Positions 44,811-53,688 of a stretch of 53,688 nt of DNA are shown piece after piece (the first letter of the stretch is position 1; every line of letters starts with the position of its first letter). The DNA is taken from positions 1-53,688 of the forward strand of contig JAKSTL010000009.1 in NCBI GenBank assembly GCA_024402595.1, in the 5' to 3' direction. Below the pieces are notes generated by a model. It did not search any database. It saw nothing but the letters and a program-made list of their open reading frames with translations, and was not told where the DNA came from. This stretch comes from Treponema sp. Its GTDB lineage: Bacteria > Spirochaetota > Spirochaetia > Treponematales > Treponemataceae. Position numbers and translations under genes: made by a program.

Positions 44811-44837
44811 TATACCGTTATTTTTATCACTTATCAA
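44809..44837 (-). promoter_or_regulatory. Promoter of the lolA operon, predicted leaderless
   Basis: On the minus strand TTGATA (44837-44832), 17 bp, TATAAT (44814-44809), then 8 nt to the ATG at 44800. Confidence 0.75.
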
Positions 44838-44892
44838 TTATTTAATTAAGCTTGTGATTAAAATTACAAGTACTGTAAACAGAAGTGTTTTT

Positions 44893-47031
44893 CTATTCTG
44901 TAGTATCCTGTTCAGTTTTTGCGCCTGGAGAAGATTCTGTTTCTCCTGATTTCGTTGCAGAAATTGCTTCTGTTGTCTGGGCTGATTCATTTTCGGCTTC
45001 AGGTGCTTGTGCAGATTCCACAACCTGACTTTCTAACTCCTTACAATGCTGCTCACCTTTAACAATATCATAGAACTCTTTGCCTTCCATCGTTTCAATT
45101 TCTTCAAGGCGTTTTGCAATATAGTCCAACAAATCTTTATGTTCAGAAAGCACTTCAACTACATGAGCATATCGTTCGGTCATAATACGAGCAATTTCGC
45201 TATCAACATAATTTTGAGTTTCTTCAGAGAACTCACGTACTAAACTTGGTTCTCCGCCGCGATTTCCAAGAACACCTTTTCCTAAAGTCATATTTGGGAA
45301 ACGGTCAGACATACCATAGACAGTTATCATCTGCTTTACAATATCTGTGGCTCTTGCAATATCATTTGAAGCACCTGTAGAAATATCACCAAGAAGAATC
45401 TGCTCAGCAGCACGACCGCCCAACATACAATCAATTTCATTAATCATATCTTTATAAGTAAGGCAGAACTTTTCTTCCTGTTCTTCACGATACTGAGTGA
45501 ATCCTCCAATTCCATGAGAACGAGGCACAACTGTAATTTTATTAACAGGCTCGTGATCTGGAGTAAAGGCGGCAATTAAAGCATGACCAGTTTCGTGAAC
45601 AGATGTAAGTCGCATCTGTTTTTTATTGTCTTTTCGAGATTTCTTTTTAAGACCAATGCTAACCTTATCAATAGCCTCATTAAAATCTTCCATGGTAACT
45701 TTCTTTCGGCCATTTCTTACTGCAAGCAATGCTGCTTCATTTACTACATTGGCCAAATCGGCACCGGCAAAACCTGTTGTTCCATGAGCAATGGATTCAA
45801 AATCAACATCATTGTCCAATTTTACATTTTTTGCGTGAATGCGAAGAATATCCTCACGACCTTTAACATCAGGTTTTTCAACAGGAACCTGACGGTCAAA
45901 ACGGCCTGGACGCAAAATAGCAGGATCAAGAACATCAACACGGTTGGTAGCGGCAAGAATAATAAGTCCTTTTTCGTTATCAAAACCATCCATTTCTACC
46001 AACAACTGATTTAATGTCTGTTCCCGTTCATCATTACTACTGAATCCATTTGCACGACTTTTTGCAAGAGCATCAATTTCGTCTATAAAAACAATACAAG
46101 GAGCTTTTTCTCTAGCCTGTTTAAACAAATCTCTAACACGGCTGGCACCAACACCTACAAACATTTCCACAAAATCAGAACCCGAAATGCTAAAGAATGG
46201 AACACCTGCTTCTCCCGCAACTGCTCGTGCAAGTAAAGTTTTACCAGTTCCAGGATCTCCAACCAGAAGAACTCCTTTTGGAATCTTTCCACCAATATCT
46301 GTATATTTTTTTGGACTTTTCAAAAAATCTACAACTTCAACCAATTCTTCCTTAGCTTCATCAACACCTGCAACATCTGTAAACCGAGTTTTTATCTTTC
46401 CTTCTTCTACAACCTTTGCTCGGCTTGCTCCAACATTGAAAATGCTGCCCATTCCACCGCCACCAGAGCCACCGCCCATTCTTCTAAAAATAAAGAAGTA
46501 GAACAAAAGGATAATTCCAAATGGGAAAATAAGATTTATAAGAAGTTGAAGAAAATAATTATTCTGTTTTTGAACAAACTTATATTCAATGTGTTTCTCA
46601 TCCAATAAATCAATAAACTTTTGCATGAGTACAGCGGAAGTTTTATATTGATCTTCGAACTTTGCAACTTTTGGCTGGAAAAGCTGAATACCTTTTTGAT
46701 TTCCACCAGAAGACAATAATCTGCTAGGGCCGTATCCTATAAAATGATTTTCTCCAATTTCAACACGAACAATCTGTCCATTTTCAATTTTCTGAACAAA
46801 CTCTGAATAATCAATTAAATCATCAGGTTTTGACAGGAAGAAAACATCTGCAATTGCAAATGCACCAAGAATCAATAAAAGAATAATTGCAAAAGGTATC
46901 TTTCTTTTTTTACCGTTCTTGTTTTTATCATCTTTTTTATTATCTTCTGGACCGGCAAACTTAAAAAACTTATAAGGGTCGTTTTCATCATTATCATTTT
47001 TCTGGTTGTTGTCTGTCTGATTTTCTGCCAT
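44893..47031 (-). CDS. ftsH: ATP-dependent zinc metalloprotease FtsH
   Basis: 712 residues, membrane-bound AAA+ protease for quality control and regulation. Two helices (about 45-66 and 162-182) flank a periplasmic domain. Walker A GDPGTGKT (258-265), Walker B IVFIDEID (313-320), the second region of homology ([21 protein letters not shown]) and the zinc site H479-E-T-G-H483 are intact. The N-terminus is Asn/Asp/Lys-rich and the last 60 residues are acidic and Thr/Ser/Glu-rich. AGGAA lies eight bases before the ATG. Divergent from fliS. Confidence 0.97.
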   Translation of the reverse strand: MAENQTDNNQKNDNDENDPYKFFKFAGPEDNKKDDKNKNGKKRKIPFAIILLLILGAFAIADVFFLSKPDDLIDYSEFVQKIENGQIVRVEIGENHFIGYGPSRLLSSGGNQKGIQLFQPKVAKFEDQYKTSAVLMQKFIDLLDEKHIEYKFVQKQNNYFLQLLINLIFPFGIILLFYFFIFRRMGGGSGGGGMGSIFNVGASRAKVVEEGKIKTRFTDVAGVDEAKEELVEVVDFLKSPKKYTDIGGKIPKGVLLVGDPGTGKTLLARAVAGEAGVPFFSISGSDFVEMFVGVGASRVRDLFKQAREKAPCIVFIDEIDALAKSRANGFSSNDEREQTLNQLLVEMDGFDNEKGLIILAATNRVDVLDPAILRPGRFDRQVPVEKPDVKGREDILRIHAKNVKLDNDVDFESIAHGTTGFAGADLANVVNEAALLAVRNGRKKVTMEDFNEAIDKVSIGLKKKSRKDNKKQMRLTSVHETGHALIAAFTPDHEPVNKITVVPRSHGIGGFTQYREEQEEKFCLTYKDMINEIDCMLGGRAAEQILLGDISTGASNDIARATDIVKQMITVYGMSDRFPNMTLGKGVLGNRGGEPSLVREFSEETQNYVDSEIARIMTERYAHVVEVLSEHKDLLDYIAKRLEEIETMEGKEFYDIVKGEQHCKELESQVVESAQAPEAENESAQTTEAISATKSGETESSPGAKTEQDTTE

Positions 47032-47219
47032 TTGTTATTCCTATTCGTACATATTTTTTTAGTAAGTACCGTATTAATATACTAATAATAAATTGAATTG
47101 TCGACAAAAAAGATTTTTAAAATTTAAGATTTTTTTGAAACTTTTTATAAAGTAATTTTTTTAAACACCGAAAATAAAGTGTCTTATCGGCAAAACAATT
47201 TTAGATGAGGAGGCACAAG

Positions 47220-47660
47220 ATGGCTTATCAAAATGCATATTCCGCATATCAAAAAACTAATATCAGCACCGCCAGTCAAGGTAGACTTGTTGTTCTATTA
47301 TATGAAGGAGCAATAAAACAACTTTCAACTGCTTTAACTTACATTGGTGATAACAATAAAATCCAACCGGGCAATATCGAAAAGTTTGGTATTTGCATTC
47401 AGAAAACTCAGGCAATTATTACTGAACTGCAAGTGTCTTTGGATATGGAAAAAGGTGGCGAAATTGCAAAAAATCTTATGTCACTCTATTTGTATTTTAA
47501 TGAAGAATTAGTAAACATAAACATAAGTCACGATAAAAATAAACTGTCATTTATTATAAAAATGATGAATGAGCTCACAGATTCCTGGAGAAAAATTGCA
47601 AACAGTACTGCAAACGCTCCAGCAGCAAAGGTTGAAAAAGCCTTGAATATTACGGGATAG
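47220..47660 (+). CDS. fliS: Flagellin export chaperone FliS
   Basis: 146 residues. The start MAYQNAYSAYQKTNISTASQGRLVVLLYEGAI and the helical body (AIITELQVSLDMEKGGEIAKNLMSLYLYFNEELVNINI) are typical of FliS, which binds the flagellin C-terminus before export. GAGGAGG seven bases before the ATG at 47220 gives a strong site; an upstream in-frame ATG-like start at 47205 lies before it and is rejected. First gene of fliS-flgN-like-folA. Confidence 0.93.
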   Translation: MAYQNAYSAYQKTNISTASQGRLVVLLYEGAIKQLSTALTYIGDNNKIQPGNIEKFGICIQKTQAIITELQVSLDMEKGGEIAKNLMSLYLYFNEELVNINISHDKNKLSFIIKMMNELTDSWRKIANSTANAPAAKVEKALNITG

Positions 47661-47669
47661 GAGATTTGT

Positions 47670-48152
47670 ATGGTACAACTTTCACAGGAAGAAATTGACG
47701 AAAGAGTTTCAATTTTAAAAAGATTTAAGTGCTTATTGGAACAGCAGAGAGGACAGTTTCAGGAATATCTTAATGTTCTGGAAAAACAACAGGATTCTAT
47801 TTCTGCCGAAAATCCAGAAACACTTTTGGCTCACACAGAATTAGAACAGCAGGTGGTAAAAAGCCTTTCAAATCTGCAGAAAGTAATTATTCCAATGAAT
47901 AAAATGTATAAATCTTTTGCCTCTGAAGCAGAAAAAACTGAAGACGCAATTTCTATTGAAAATATTCAGAAAGAAGTAAGTGATTTACAATCAAAAGTAT
48001 TACTTCAGAACGAAATTAACCGAGATTTACTAAGAGAACATATTGGTAATATTAAAGTTCAATTGGAGAATTTTAAAAATCCTTATAGAAATCTGGGAAG
48101 TGTTTACGCTCCAAAACAGAGAGTTGCAACACTTGTAGAAATTAACGTTTAA
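47670..48152 (+). CDS. FlgN-like flagellar export chaperone
   Basis: 160 residues, almost entirely helical and Gln/Glu-rich, with heptad-like patterns (about 15-130: FKCLLEQQRGQFQEYLNVLEKQQ, LLAHTELEQQVVKSLSNLQKVI). The C-terminal end holds NPYRNLGSVYAPKQRV. Size, composition and position 9 bp after fliS fit FlgN/FlgN-like chaperones of hook-associated proteins. This is inferred from context; sequence signatures of FlgN are weak. A good AGGAG precedes the ATG. Confidence 0.65.
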   Translation: MVQLSQEEIDERVSILKRFKCLLEQQRGQFQEYLNVLEKQQDSISAENPETLLAHTELEQQVVKSLSNLQKVIIPMNKMYKSFASEAEKTEDAISIENIQKEVSDLQSKVLLQNEINRDLLREHIGNIKVQLENFKNPYRNLGSVYAPKQRVATLVEINV

Positions 48153-48159
48153 TTTGAAA

Positions 48160-48675
48160 ATGATTATTTCTCTTCTTGTGGCATATTCAAAGAATCGGGT
48201 GATTGGAAATAAAGGAAAAATCCCATGGAATCTTCCTTCTGAGAGGAACCGTTTTAAACAAATATGCCAAGGGAAGAATATCATTATGGGAAGAAAATCC
48301 TTTGAAGAAATTGGACACGCCCTTCCCTACTGCACCATTGTTATACTGTCCAAAACTTTGAATACATGTCCACAAGGATGTCTTCTTGCAAAAACTCCAG
48401 AAGAAGCCCTATCTTTGTGCAAAAATCCACAGAATGAAGAATCCGAAATATTAGTTGCAGGTGGCAGCGAAATCTATCAGATGTTTTTACCTTTGACAAA
48501 AAAGATTTATGCTACTTTAATAGATGAAGAGTTTGAAGGAGATAGATTTTTTCCACCTTTGGACGAAAATTGGGAAATCATTTTTGAAGAAGAAAAAGCT
48601 GAAAATAATATAAACTTTCAATATTTAACTTTTGTCAGAAAATCTAAAAATTATTCAGGCGAAAATCAGGTGTAA
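48160..48675 (+). CDS. folA: Dihydrofolate reductase
   Basis: 171 residues from the ATG at 48160 (a TTG two codons earlier is possible). Motifs: AYSKNRVIGNKGKIPWNLPSERNRFK, IIMGRKSFEEIG, ILVAGGSEIYQMFLP. It reduces dihydrofolate to tetrahydrofolate with NADPH. The catalytic acid in the PWNLPS-E segment is Glu (E28) rather than the Asp usual in bacteria. It lies just after the flgN-like gene and probably shares its transcript, and overlaps the end of the convergent CDF gene by 10 bp. Confidence 0.94.
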   Translation: MIISLLVAYSKNRVIGNKGKIPWNLPSERNRFKQICQGKNIIMGRKSFEEIGHALPYCTIVILSKTLNTCPQGCLLAKTPEEALSLCKNPQNEESEILVAGGSEIYQMFLPLTKKIYATLIDEEFEGDRFFPPLDENWEIIFEEEKAENNINFQYLTFVRKSKNYSGENQV

Positions 48676-49832
48676 GGTGAATCAACTGTAATCACACATT
48701 CCATATCAGGAAGTTTTTCTAAAAGAAGCTTTTGTATTTCCTTAACCAGTTCATCATCAGTGAGTGTACAGGAAAAAGGTTTTACCACATCAAAAATCAA
48801 TTTTGAACATTTTATTCCAGGCACCATTCTTACATCATGAAACTTAAGTTCCTCATGGATTTTAGCCAGTTCAATTTTTAAAATTACCTTTAATCCTTCC
48901 AGACGATGATTGTTAACATCAATAGGATCCATGTGAATAACCACATTACAATTAAAGCGCTTTGAAATGGCAACTTCGGCTTCATCAATAACTTCATGAA
49001 TTACAAAAATGTCTTGATCTCCGGGAACTTCTGCATGAAGAGAAATCATTTTTCGTCCAGGCCCATAATCGTGAACTACCAGATCATGCATTCCTTGAAT
49101 TGGTTTATGTTTTAAAAGCTCTTCTTCTATTTCCTTAATGAACTCTTTTGAAGGAGCGGCACCCAACAAAGGTTCTGTGGTTTCTTTTATAGAATCAATT
49201 CCGTTTTTCAGAATAAAACAACCGACAATAATTCCGCCAATGCCGTCTACAGGAAAAGTGGTAAACTTTGTAGAAATGACTGAAATTAAAACAACGACGG
49301 TAGAAATCATATCGGAAAGGCTATCTTTTGCTACGGCTTCCATAGAAACTGCGCCAATTTTTTTTCCTATTTTGTGATTATAAAAGTACATATACATTTT
49401 AATCAGAATAGAAATCACTAGAACTGTGATGGAAAAAATGTCAGCGGTAACTTCTTTTGGATGAAAGAGAGAAAGCACGGAAGTTTTTACAAGGTTCACA
49501 CCCATTAAAAGGATTAAAAAGGAAACAATAAGTCCAGAAATATATTCTATGCGTCCATGCCCAAAAGGATGTTCTGAATCGGGTTTTTTGGAAGAAAGAC
49601 TAAATCCAATAATCTGAACACAAGATGATGCGGCATCGGAAAGATTGTTAAAAGCATCAGCAATCATAGAAACAGATGCGGCTATAGTTCCAAAAATAAA
49701 CTTAGAGAGAAACAAAAGAAAATTAAGGAATATACCAAAAAATCCACAAAGCTCGCCATATTGCTGACGAACCTTTGGATTTTTATAATCATCCTTATTT
49801 TTTATAAAAATATGGATAAGAAGAGTTAGCAT
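48666..49832 (-). CDS. Cation diffusion facilitator family transporter
   Basis: 388 residues. Six membrane helices in the first 215 residues include MIADAFNNLSDAASS and DSLSDMIS, the paired Asp-bearing metal sites of CDF exporters; HPFGHGRIEY and GxxSxE-like loops also match. A cytoplasmic domain (about 216-295, HDLVVHDYGPGRKMISLHAEVPG, NVVIHMDP) is followed by an additional 80-residue ferredoxin-like segment, longer than the simple CDF. It exports Zn2+, Mn2+ or Fe2+ in exchange for protons; metal not readable. It starts 7 bp after the nuclease gene. Confidence 0.9.
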   Translation of the reverse strand: MLTLLIHIFIKNKDDYKNPKVRQQYGELCGFFGIFLNFLLFLSKFIFGTIAASVSMIADAFNNLSDAASSCVQIIGFSLSSKKPDSEHPFGHGRIEYISGLIVSFLILLMGVNLVKTSVLSLFHPKEVTADIFSITVLVISILIKMYMYFYNHKIGKKIGAVSMEAVAKDSLSDMISTVVVLISVISTKFTTFPVDGIGGIIVGCFILKNGIDSIKETTEPLLGAAPSKEFIKEIEEELLKHKPIQGMHDLVVHDYGPGRKMISLHAEVPGDQDIFVIHEVIDEAEVAISKRFNCNVVIHMDPIDVNNHRLEGLKVILKIELAKIHEELKFHDVRMVPGIKCSKLIFDVVKPFSCTLTDDELVKEIQKLLLEKLPDMECVITVDSPYT

Positions 49833-49838
49833 TTTTTA

Positions 49839-51077
49839 TTATTTTGAATATTCGTAGCGTTTTGCTTCAAGTTTATTTTCAATTGAATCTGGAAGAAGTT
49901 CAAAGAAATCATAACCTGTAAGGGCTTCAATTTCGTCGATTGTGGTAATAAACTGTTCCCAGTCGCCAGTTTTACCCATACCCATTTCATTTGGAACATT
50001 AATAGCAATCACTGTGGTATCTGCAGTAACTCGACTTAAATCGTTGGAACCAACAGGAAGCACAAGAACTACCTTCCAAGTAGAAGCAGGAACATTCATA
50101 TTCAAAGTTTCGCCGCTCTTTAAAGTGATTGGGATTTCATTAAAAGTTCCTTTTGAGCTTGTACCACCAGTTCCATAAGGTCCGGCAATAATATAAAGTT
50201 CGTTTCCCGCTCTTGCTAATTCTCGTTCATAGTTTTCAAAATGCATCCAAATGACACGGTTATTATCTGGTGACTGAGGAACCATATTCGTCATAAGGAA
50301 TGTCATGGAATTATCGTCTTTTGTAGTTGTTCTATCGGCAGAAGGACAAACATGGCCTCGGTCAAAGCCATACTTGTTATACTGATAGTCAGCTTTTTTT
50401 ACACCATACCAACCATCTGGCAATTCTTCATCTGGGCGGAAATCATCACAACGATCTGCATCTCCAATATTTCCTGTATCAAGATGCCATGCAACCCAGT
50501 TTGGACACAAGGTTTTTGTATTATAAGAAAGAGTATACTGAGGTTTTGTCATTAAATAGTTGGTATTTTTTGTTGTATCGGAGTAGGCATCGCTTGGATT
50601 TCCAAAATGCAATGGATTGTCTTCTGCATGTCCCTGATCGGCCTTTGGATCTGAACCTTTTGTTCCTGTTGATTTTGCTGTTTTGGTTGTGGTTGGTGCA
50701 GATTCTACGGGAGCGGTTTCTGTTGTAGTTTGGGCGGTTTGTGGTGGAAGGGACTGTGATGGAGCGCCATTAGTTTCTGTTCCATTAATTTCTGCATAGT
50801 TAGTTTCTGGTGGATATGTTCCTGCCAAATATTCTGGAATATGATAAATGATAGGATCTTCCGTAAGAATAATTGTTACACCTTCGGCACCACCCAGTTC
50901 TACGATTGGTTTTCCGCCAAAGAACCAGACTAAACCTAAAATTAAAACAATTGTTGTAAGAATGGAAGTTAGTTTAGCACCTTTTTTGCTTTTTTTAGTT
51001 CCTTTGCTTTTAGTACTTTTGGACGAAGTTGTTTTTTTTACAGATGCTTTTGTATTGTCTGTTTTTTTTGTAGCCAT
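49839..51077 (-). CDS. Membrane-anchored DNA/RNA non-specific endonuclease (DRGH type)
   Basis: 412 residues. A Lys/Ser/Thr-rich N-terminus, one transmembrane segment (about 35-56, SILTTIVLILGLVWFF), and a Pro/Thr/Glu-rich linker (about 90-150) precede the nuclease domain. YGFDRGHVCPSADRT carries the DRGH motif with the catalytic His, and MTFLMTNMVPQSPDNNRVIWMHFE the metal-ligand Asn, as in NUC1/EndoG enzymes. The domain would lie outside the cytoplasm, suggesting nucleic-acid scavenging or defence. The ATG at 51077 follows GGGGA. Confidence 0.88.
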   Translation of the reverse strand: MATKKTDNTKASVKKTTSSKSTKSKGTKKSKKGAKLTSILTTIVLILGLVWFFGGKPIVELGGAEGVTIILTEDPIIYHIPEYLAGTYPPETNYAEINGTETNGAPSQSLPPQTAQTTTETAPVESAPTTTKTAKSTGTKGSDPKADQGHAEDNPLHFGNPSDAYSDTTKNTNYLMTKPQYTLSYNTKTLCPNWVAWHLDTGNIGDADRCDDFRPDEELPDGWYGVKKADYQYNKYGFDRGHVCPSADRTTTKDDNSMTFLMTNMVPQSPDNNRVIWMHFENYERELARAGNELYIIAGPYGTGGTSSKGTFNEIPITLKSGETLNMNVPASTWKVVLVLPVGSNDLSRVTADTTVIAINVPNEMGMGKTGDWEQFITTIDEIEALTGYDFFELLPDSIENKLEAKRYEYSK

Positions 51078-51172
51078 GATTTTCCCCAATTGCTAAGTAA
51101 GATAGATGATTATATAAAATGACGCAGGGCAAGTTTTTGACAGTTTTACTGCACCGTGCATCATAATTAAAA

Positions 51173-51225
51173 AAAGAGACTGAAATATTGCTTCGATAAT
51201 TCGACTATACTTCAATCTCTTTTTT
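51173..51225 (-). terminator. Intrinsic terminator, potentially bidirectional
   Basis: AAAAAAAGAGACTGAA and TTCAATCTCTTTTTTT form a stem with one mismatch around a loop of about 20 nt. On the minus strand it follows the hydrogenase-receptor gene and ends in seven T residues. Confidence 0.8.
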
Positions 51226-51269
51226 TGAAATTATTTATTTAATAAATGGTTTCAAGTGTCTTGTTTTGA

Positions 51270-53357
51270 TTATATCGACAAATTGATGTTGTTGATTGCC
51301 TCTTTTACCGTTTCTGTTGAACTTCTAAGATTTTCAACTGCACTTGTTACACTCTGTGTACTATCGCGCATAAGCTGAAGTGTTTCAAGCAACTGCTGTC
51401 CACCTTCGTTCTGTTCAGAAACTGCATTTTTAACAACATCTTCCTGATTTGAAACTTCTTCGGCAAGAGTAACAATATTGTCAATATCCTGCTGAACGGC
51501 AACTGTTTTTCCAAAAGTTGAATCTATTAAAGACTTTACCTTCTTCAAAACTTCAGAAATCTGTTTTGCTTCTTTACCAGAACTTTCTGCAAGCTTACGG
51601 ATTTCATCAGCAACAACAGAGAAGCCTTTTCCGAACTCACCAGCATGAGCGGCCTCAATTGCGGCATTCATAGCGAGCAAGTTTGTCTGTGAAGCAATCT
51701 GCTGAATAACACCAGACATTTCACTCAAACCGTTAGAACTCTTTTCAATTTCACCAACCAATACGCTGATTTCTTCAATTGCAGTTTTACCAGTTTTTGT
51801 TGCTTCTGAAAGAGCCTGCATTGAACCAGAGTTGTTGTTCAAAACTGTGTTGATAGACTGAATATTTGCAATCATTTCTTCAATAGCTGCTGAAGAATTA
51901 CTTACACTGTCTACCATTGCAGTTGAAACGGTTTCAATAGCTCCAACATCATGGTCATTTTGTCCCAACTGATTCAAACTTGTCTGTTTAACCTGTTCAA
52001 TTGCATTCTGAACTTCAATCTGTTTGTTTTCATTTGCAAGTTCAAGCTGACGACTCTTATAATGACGACAATTTTCTGGCTTATTCAAACCATTAAAGAT
52101 TGCAACGGCCATCTGTTCACAAGAACGATATCCACAAGATGCACAATCAAGCATATCTTTCTTGCTTGTTTTTCCCATCTTGGCATTTATTTCTGCAATC
52201 TGCTCCTTTGTTGGTTTTTTTACCATTGAAGCAAAATAATTTGAATTATTTACATAATTTCTTGTGTAAAGATTTTCTTCCCAATACAAATTGATTGTCT
52301 TGTTAAGTTTTTTAAGACCTGCGCCTGTTCTACCATCAGAAGTTTTCCAGTATTCCATTCGTTCATTTTTTCTATCAACGATGTATCTTTCCATTTCATC
52401 GAGGGTTACTCGTTCGGTAGCAGTTCCGGCACCACCATTACAACCTTTCCAACATCCAAGACAATCTACCATCTTGAATACAGGTTTTACATTCTGGTTC
52501 ATAGCTTTTTCTATGTGAACAAAATATTCAATTACACCAGGAAGACCTTCAATTCGTCTTGTCTGAGCTGTAATTCCTGGAATATATCGTTCTACAGTAT
52601 TGGTCATACCACCAGTTGAGGAATAACCAACGCCTCTTTCTGCCAAAGGATTATCATACTGAATCTTTGGGAAGTTTGCCAAATTGATGTTATGCGCATT
52701 GAAATATGCATCGAGAGACTTCATTGTAACATTGTAGTCACCAATACCAATTTCATCAAACTCGTGGCGCTTTGCATAACAGCCTGTAATAGCTACAATT
52801 TTATGTTCTTTGTATTCAGGGAAATAGCGTTTAACCATTTTCATTGTTGTAGATTCAGGGCTGTCAACTGGAGCCAAATACTTCAACAAATTAGGTCTAT
52901 ACAATTCACAGAAAGTTACCAAAGCTGGACATGTCTGAGAAAGTGTAATGCTAGGATCCTTTTTCTTCATATATTCAACATAAGATTTTGTTGCCAATTC
53001 TGCACCAAAACTTACATCAAAAACTGCATCCACTCCGATTGATTTGAGCCATCCGTTAAATTCTAGATCACGACCTCTGAAAGAAACTACAACTGATGGT
53101 GAAACTACAGCTATTATTTTTGTTCCTTTTTTAGCCTGCTCAATAAAGATATCAAAATCATCAATTCCATATCGGGCACCATGTGGACAGGCTTCTATAC
53201 AGCGGCCACATCCAATACACAATGCATTATTAACTTTTACATAATCTCCAGAACCATCATTACACATCTTGGCTGGACAAGCCTCAATACAGCGATGGCA
53301 GTTCATACATTTGTCCGAGTCAACACTAATAATTGGTCTAATCTGTTCTTGTGCCAT
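51270..53357 (-). CDS. Cytoplasmic [FeFe]-hydrogenase/methyl-accepting receptor fusion
   Basis: 695 residues without a membrane helix. Two [4Fe-4S] ferredoxin motifs (C17/20/23/27, C47/50/53/57) lead into a hydrogenase core: L1 TCPA with C143, L2 C193-x2-K196-x2-E199, L3 C302-x3-C306 in [13 protein letters not shown]. The proton-relay Cys of catalytic enzymes (first Cys of TSCCP) is Thr here. A four-Cys Fe-S domain follows (C405, 408, 413, 430), then an MCP signalling domain (about 480-695) with the conserved [21 protein letters not shown] hairpin split at its tip. It probably senses H2 or redox state and feeds the CheA pathway. AGGAG seven bases before the ATG. Confidence 0.93.
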   Translation of the reverse strand: MAQEQIRPIISVDSDKCMNCHRCIEACPAKMCNDGSGDYVKVNNALCIGCGRCIEACPHGARYGIDDFDIFIEQAKKGTKIIAVVSPSVVVSFRGRDLEFNGWLKSIGVDAVFDVSFGAELATKSYVEYMKKKDPSITLSQTCPALVTFCELYRPNLLKYLAPVDSPESTTMKMVKRYFPEYKEHKIVAITGCYAKRHEFDEIGIGDYNVTMKSLDAYFNAHNINLANFPKIQYDNPLAERGVGYSSTGGMTNTVERYIPGITAQTRRIEGLPGVIEYFVHIEKAMNQNVKPVFKMVDCLGCWKGCNGGAGTATERVTLDEMERYIVDRKNERMEYWKTSDGRTGAGLKKLNKTINLYWEENLYTRNYVNNSNYFASMVKKPTKEQIAEINAKMGKTSKKDMLDCASCGYRSCEQMAVAIFNGLNKPENCRHYKSRQLELANENKQIEVQNAIEQVKQTSLNQLGQNDHDVGAIETVSTAMVDSVSNSSAAIEEMIANIQSINTVLNNNSGSMQALSEATKTGKTAIEEISVLVGEIEKSSNGLSEMSGVIQQIASQTNLLAMNAAIEAAHAGEFGKGFSVVADEIRKLAESSGKEAKQISEVLKKVKSLIDSTFGKTVAVQQDIDNIVTLAEEVSNQEDVVKNAVSEQNEGGQQLLETLQLMRDSTQSVTSAVENLRSSTETVKEAINNINLSI

Positions 53358-53405
53358 TGAATACTCCTAGAAATCAAAATCGCAGAATTAATTACTCTTT
53401 CAATC

Positions 53406-53434
53406 ATTATAGAACTAAATTGAAAATAAGTAAA
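53406..53434 (-). promoter_or_regulatory. Promoter of the hydrogenase-receptor gene
   Basis: On the minus strand TTTACT (53434-53429), 17 bp, TATAAT (53411-53406), giving a leader of about 40 nt containing the AGGAG site. Confidence 0.6.
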
Positions 53435-53688
53435 AGAATTTATGAAAAATTATTTGATTAAATTTTGATTTCAATTATTCACACTTTTTTTAATTCCGAT
53501 TTTAAATAAATTCCTCTGAAAAAAACTTCCTGCTCTATTCAATAATTTACTATTTTTGTTTTTTTTAATGTATTGGGATATAAAAACTGTTTTTACAGGC
53601 AAACTTCAAATAAAAAACTTCCAGTCAGAAACCGTCTGCCAGAACCGCTCGATATCTCGCTAGACGCTGAGCACTGCAAGGAAACTAC
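53435..53688. other. AT-rich intergenic end of window with GC-richer tail
   Basis: No gene is supported. From about 53620 base composition shifts to GC-rich, resembling the other intergenic islands, but the window ends before its nature is clear. Confidence 0.4.

Noticed and set aside
47150..47200. TAAAGTGT and GCCGATAA (minus strand) near fliS as a flagellar promoter
   Set aside because: The two half-sites are on opposite strands and not correctly spaced, so they do not form a sigma-28 promoter.

Overview
The window is a low-GC, gene-dense chromosomal segment of a spirochaete, most likely a host-associated Treponema. The evidence for this is a DUF2259-type secreted protein, a very large acidic/TPR protein resembling the periplasmic-flagellum collar protein FlcA, fliS next to an flgN-like gene, a cytoplasmic [FeFe]-hydrogenase/methyl-accepting fusion of the kind known from gut Treponema, and two diguanylate cyclases with sugar-receptor-like sensor domains. 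I see no tRNA, rRNA, CRISPR array, prophage or intact insertion sequence.

Layout. 1-2.6 kb is accessory: a GC-rich hairpin island, a terminator, a striking array of five phased palindromes (661-756), and four small genes of unknown function. 2.7-7.0 kb holds a second GC-rich island, a corA-type Mg2+ channel behind a long structured leader with its own small ORF, a sulfatase-modifying-factor-fold secreted protein, a phosphodiesterase and hisC. 7.1-16.1 kb holds a conserved unknown protein, ssb, a U32 protein, a lipoprotein, the DUF2259 protein and two membrane proteins. 16.1-21.0 kb has the FlcA-like gene divergent from a secreted CBM48-like gene with a sigma-28-like promoter. 21.0-31.3 kb is housekeeping: ffh-gpsA, ndk, ispH, yajC-secD-secF, a TPR protein and a membrane protein. 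31.5-35.0 kb is an envelope operon (lipoprotein, MltD-like transglycosylase, OmpA-like protein). 35.0-39.2 kb has the two GGDEF paralogues. 39.3-47.0 kb has lolA-rodZ-like-rimO-pcrA and ftsH. 47.2-53.4 kb has fliS-flgN-like-folA, a CDF transporter, a membrane-anchored nuclease and the hydrogenase-chemoreceptor.

Themes. Motility and signalling genes (FlcA-like, the sigma-28-like promoter, fliS/flgN, the H2/redox-sensing receptor, two c-di-GMP synthases) are scattered among housekeeping genes. About ten monocistronic or first genes lack a Shine-Dalgarno sequence and have a -10 hexamer ending only 6-8 nt before the start codon, which predicts widespread leaderless transcription; operon-internal genes usually have a good AGGAG site.

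The most interesting undescribed elements are the five-palindrome array, the corA leader RNA, the GGTCCGAAAT promoter module shared by three loci, and the perfect inverted repeat that encloses the lolA start codon. All function calls come from reading motifs by eye; no database search was run.
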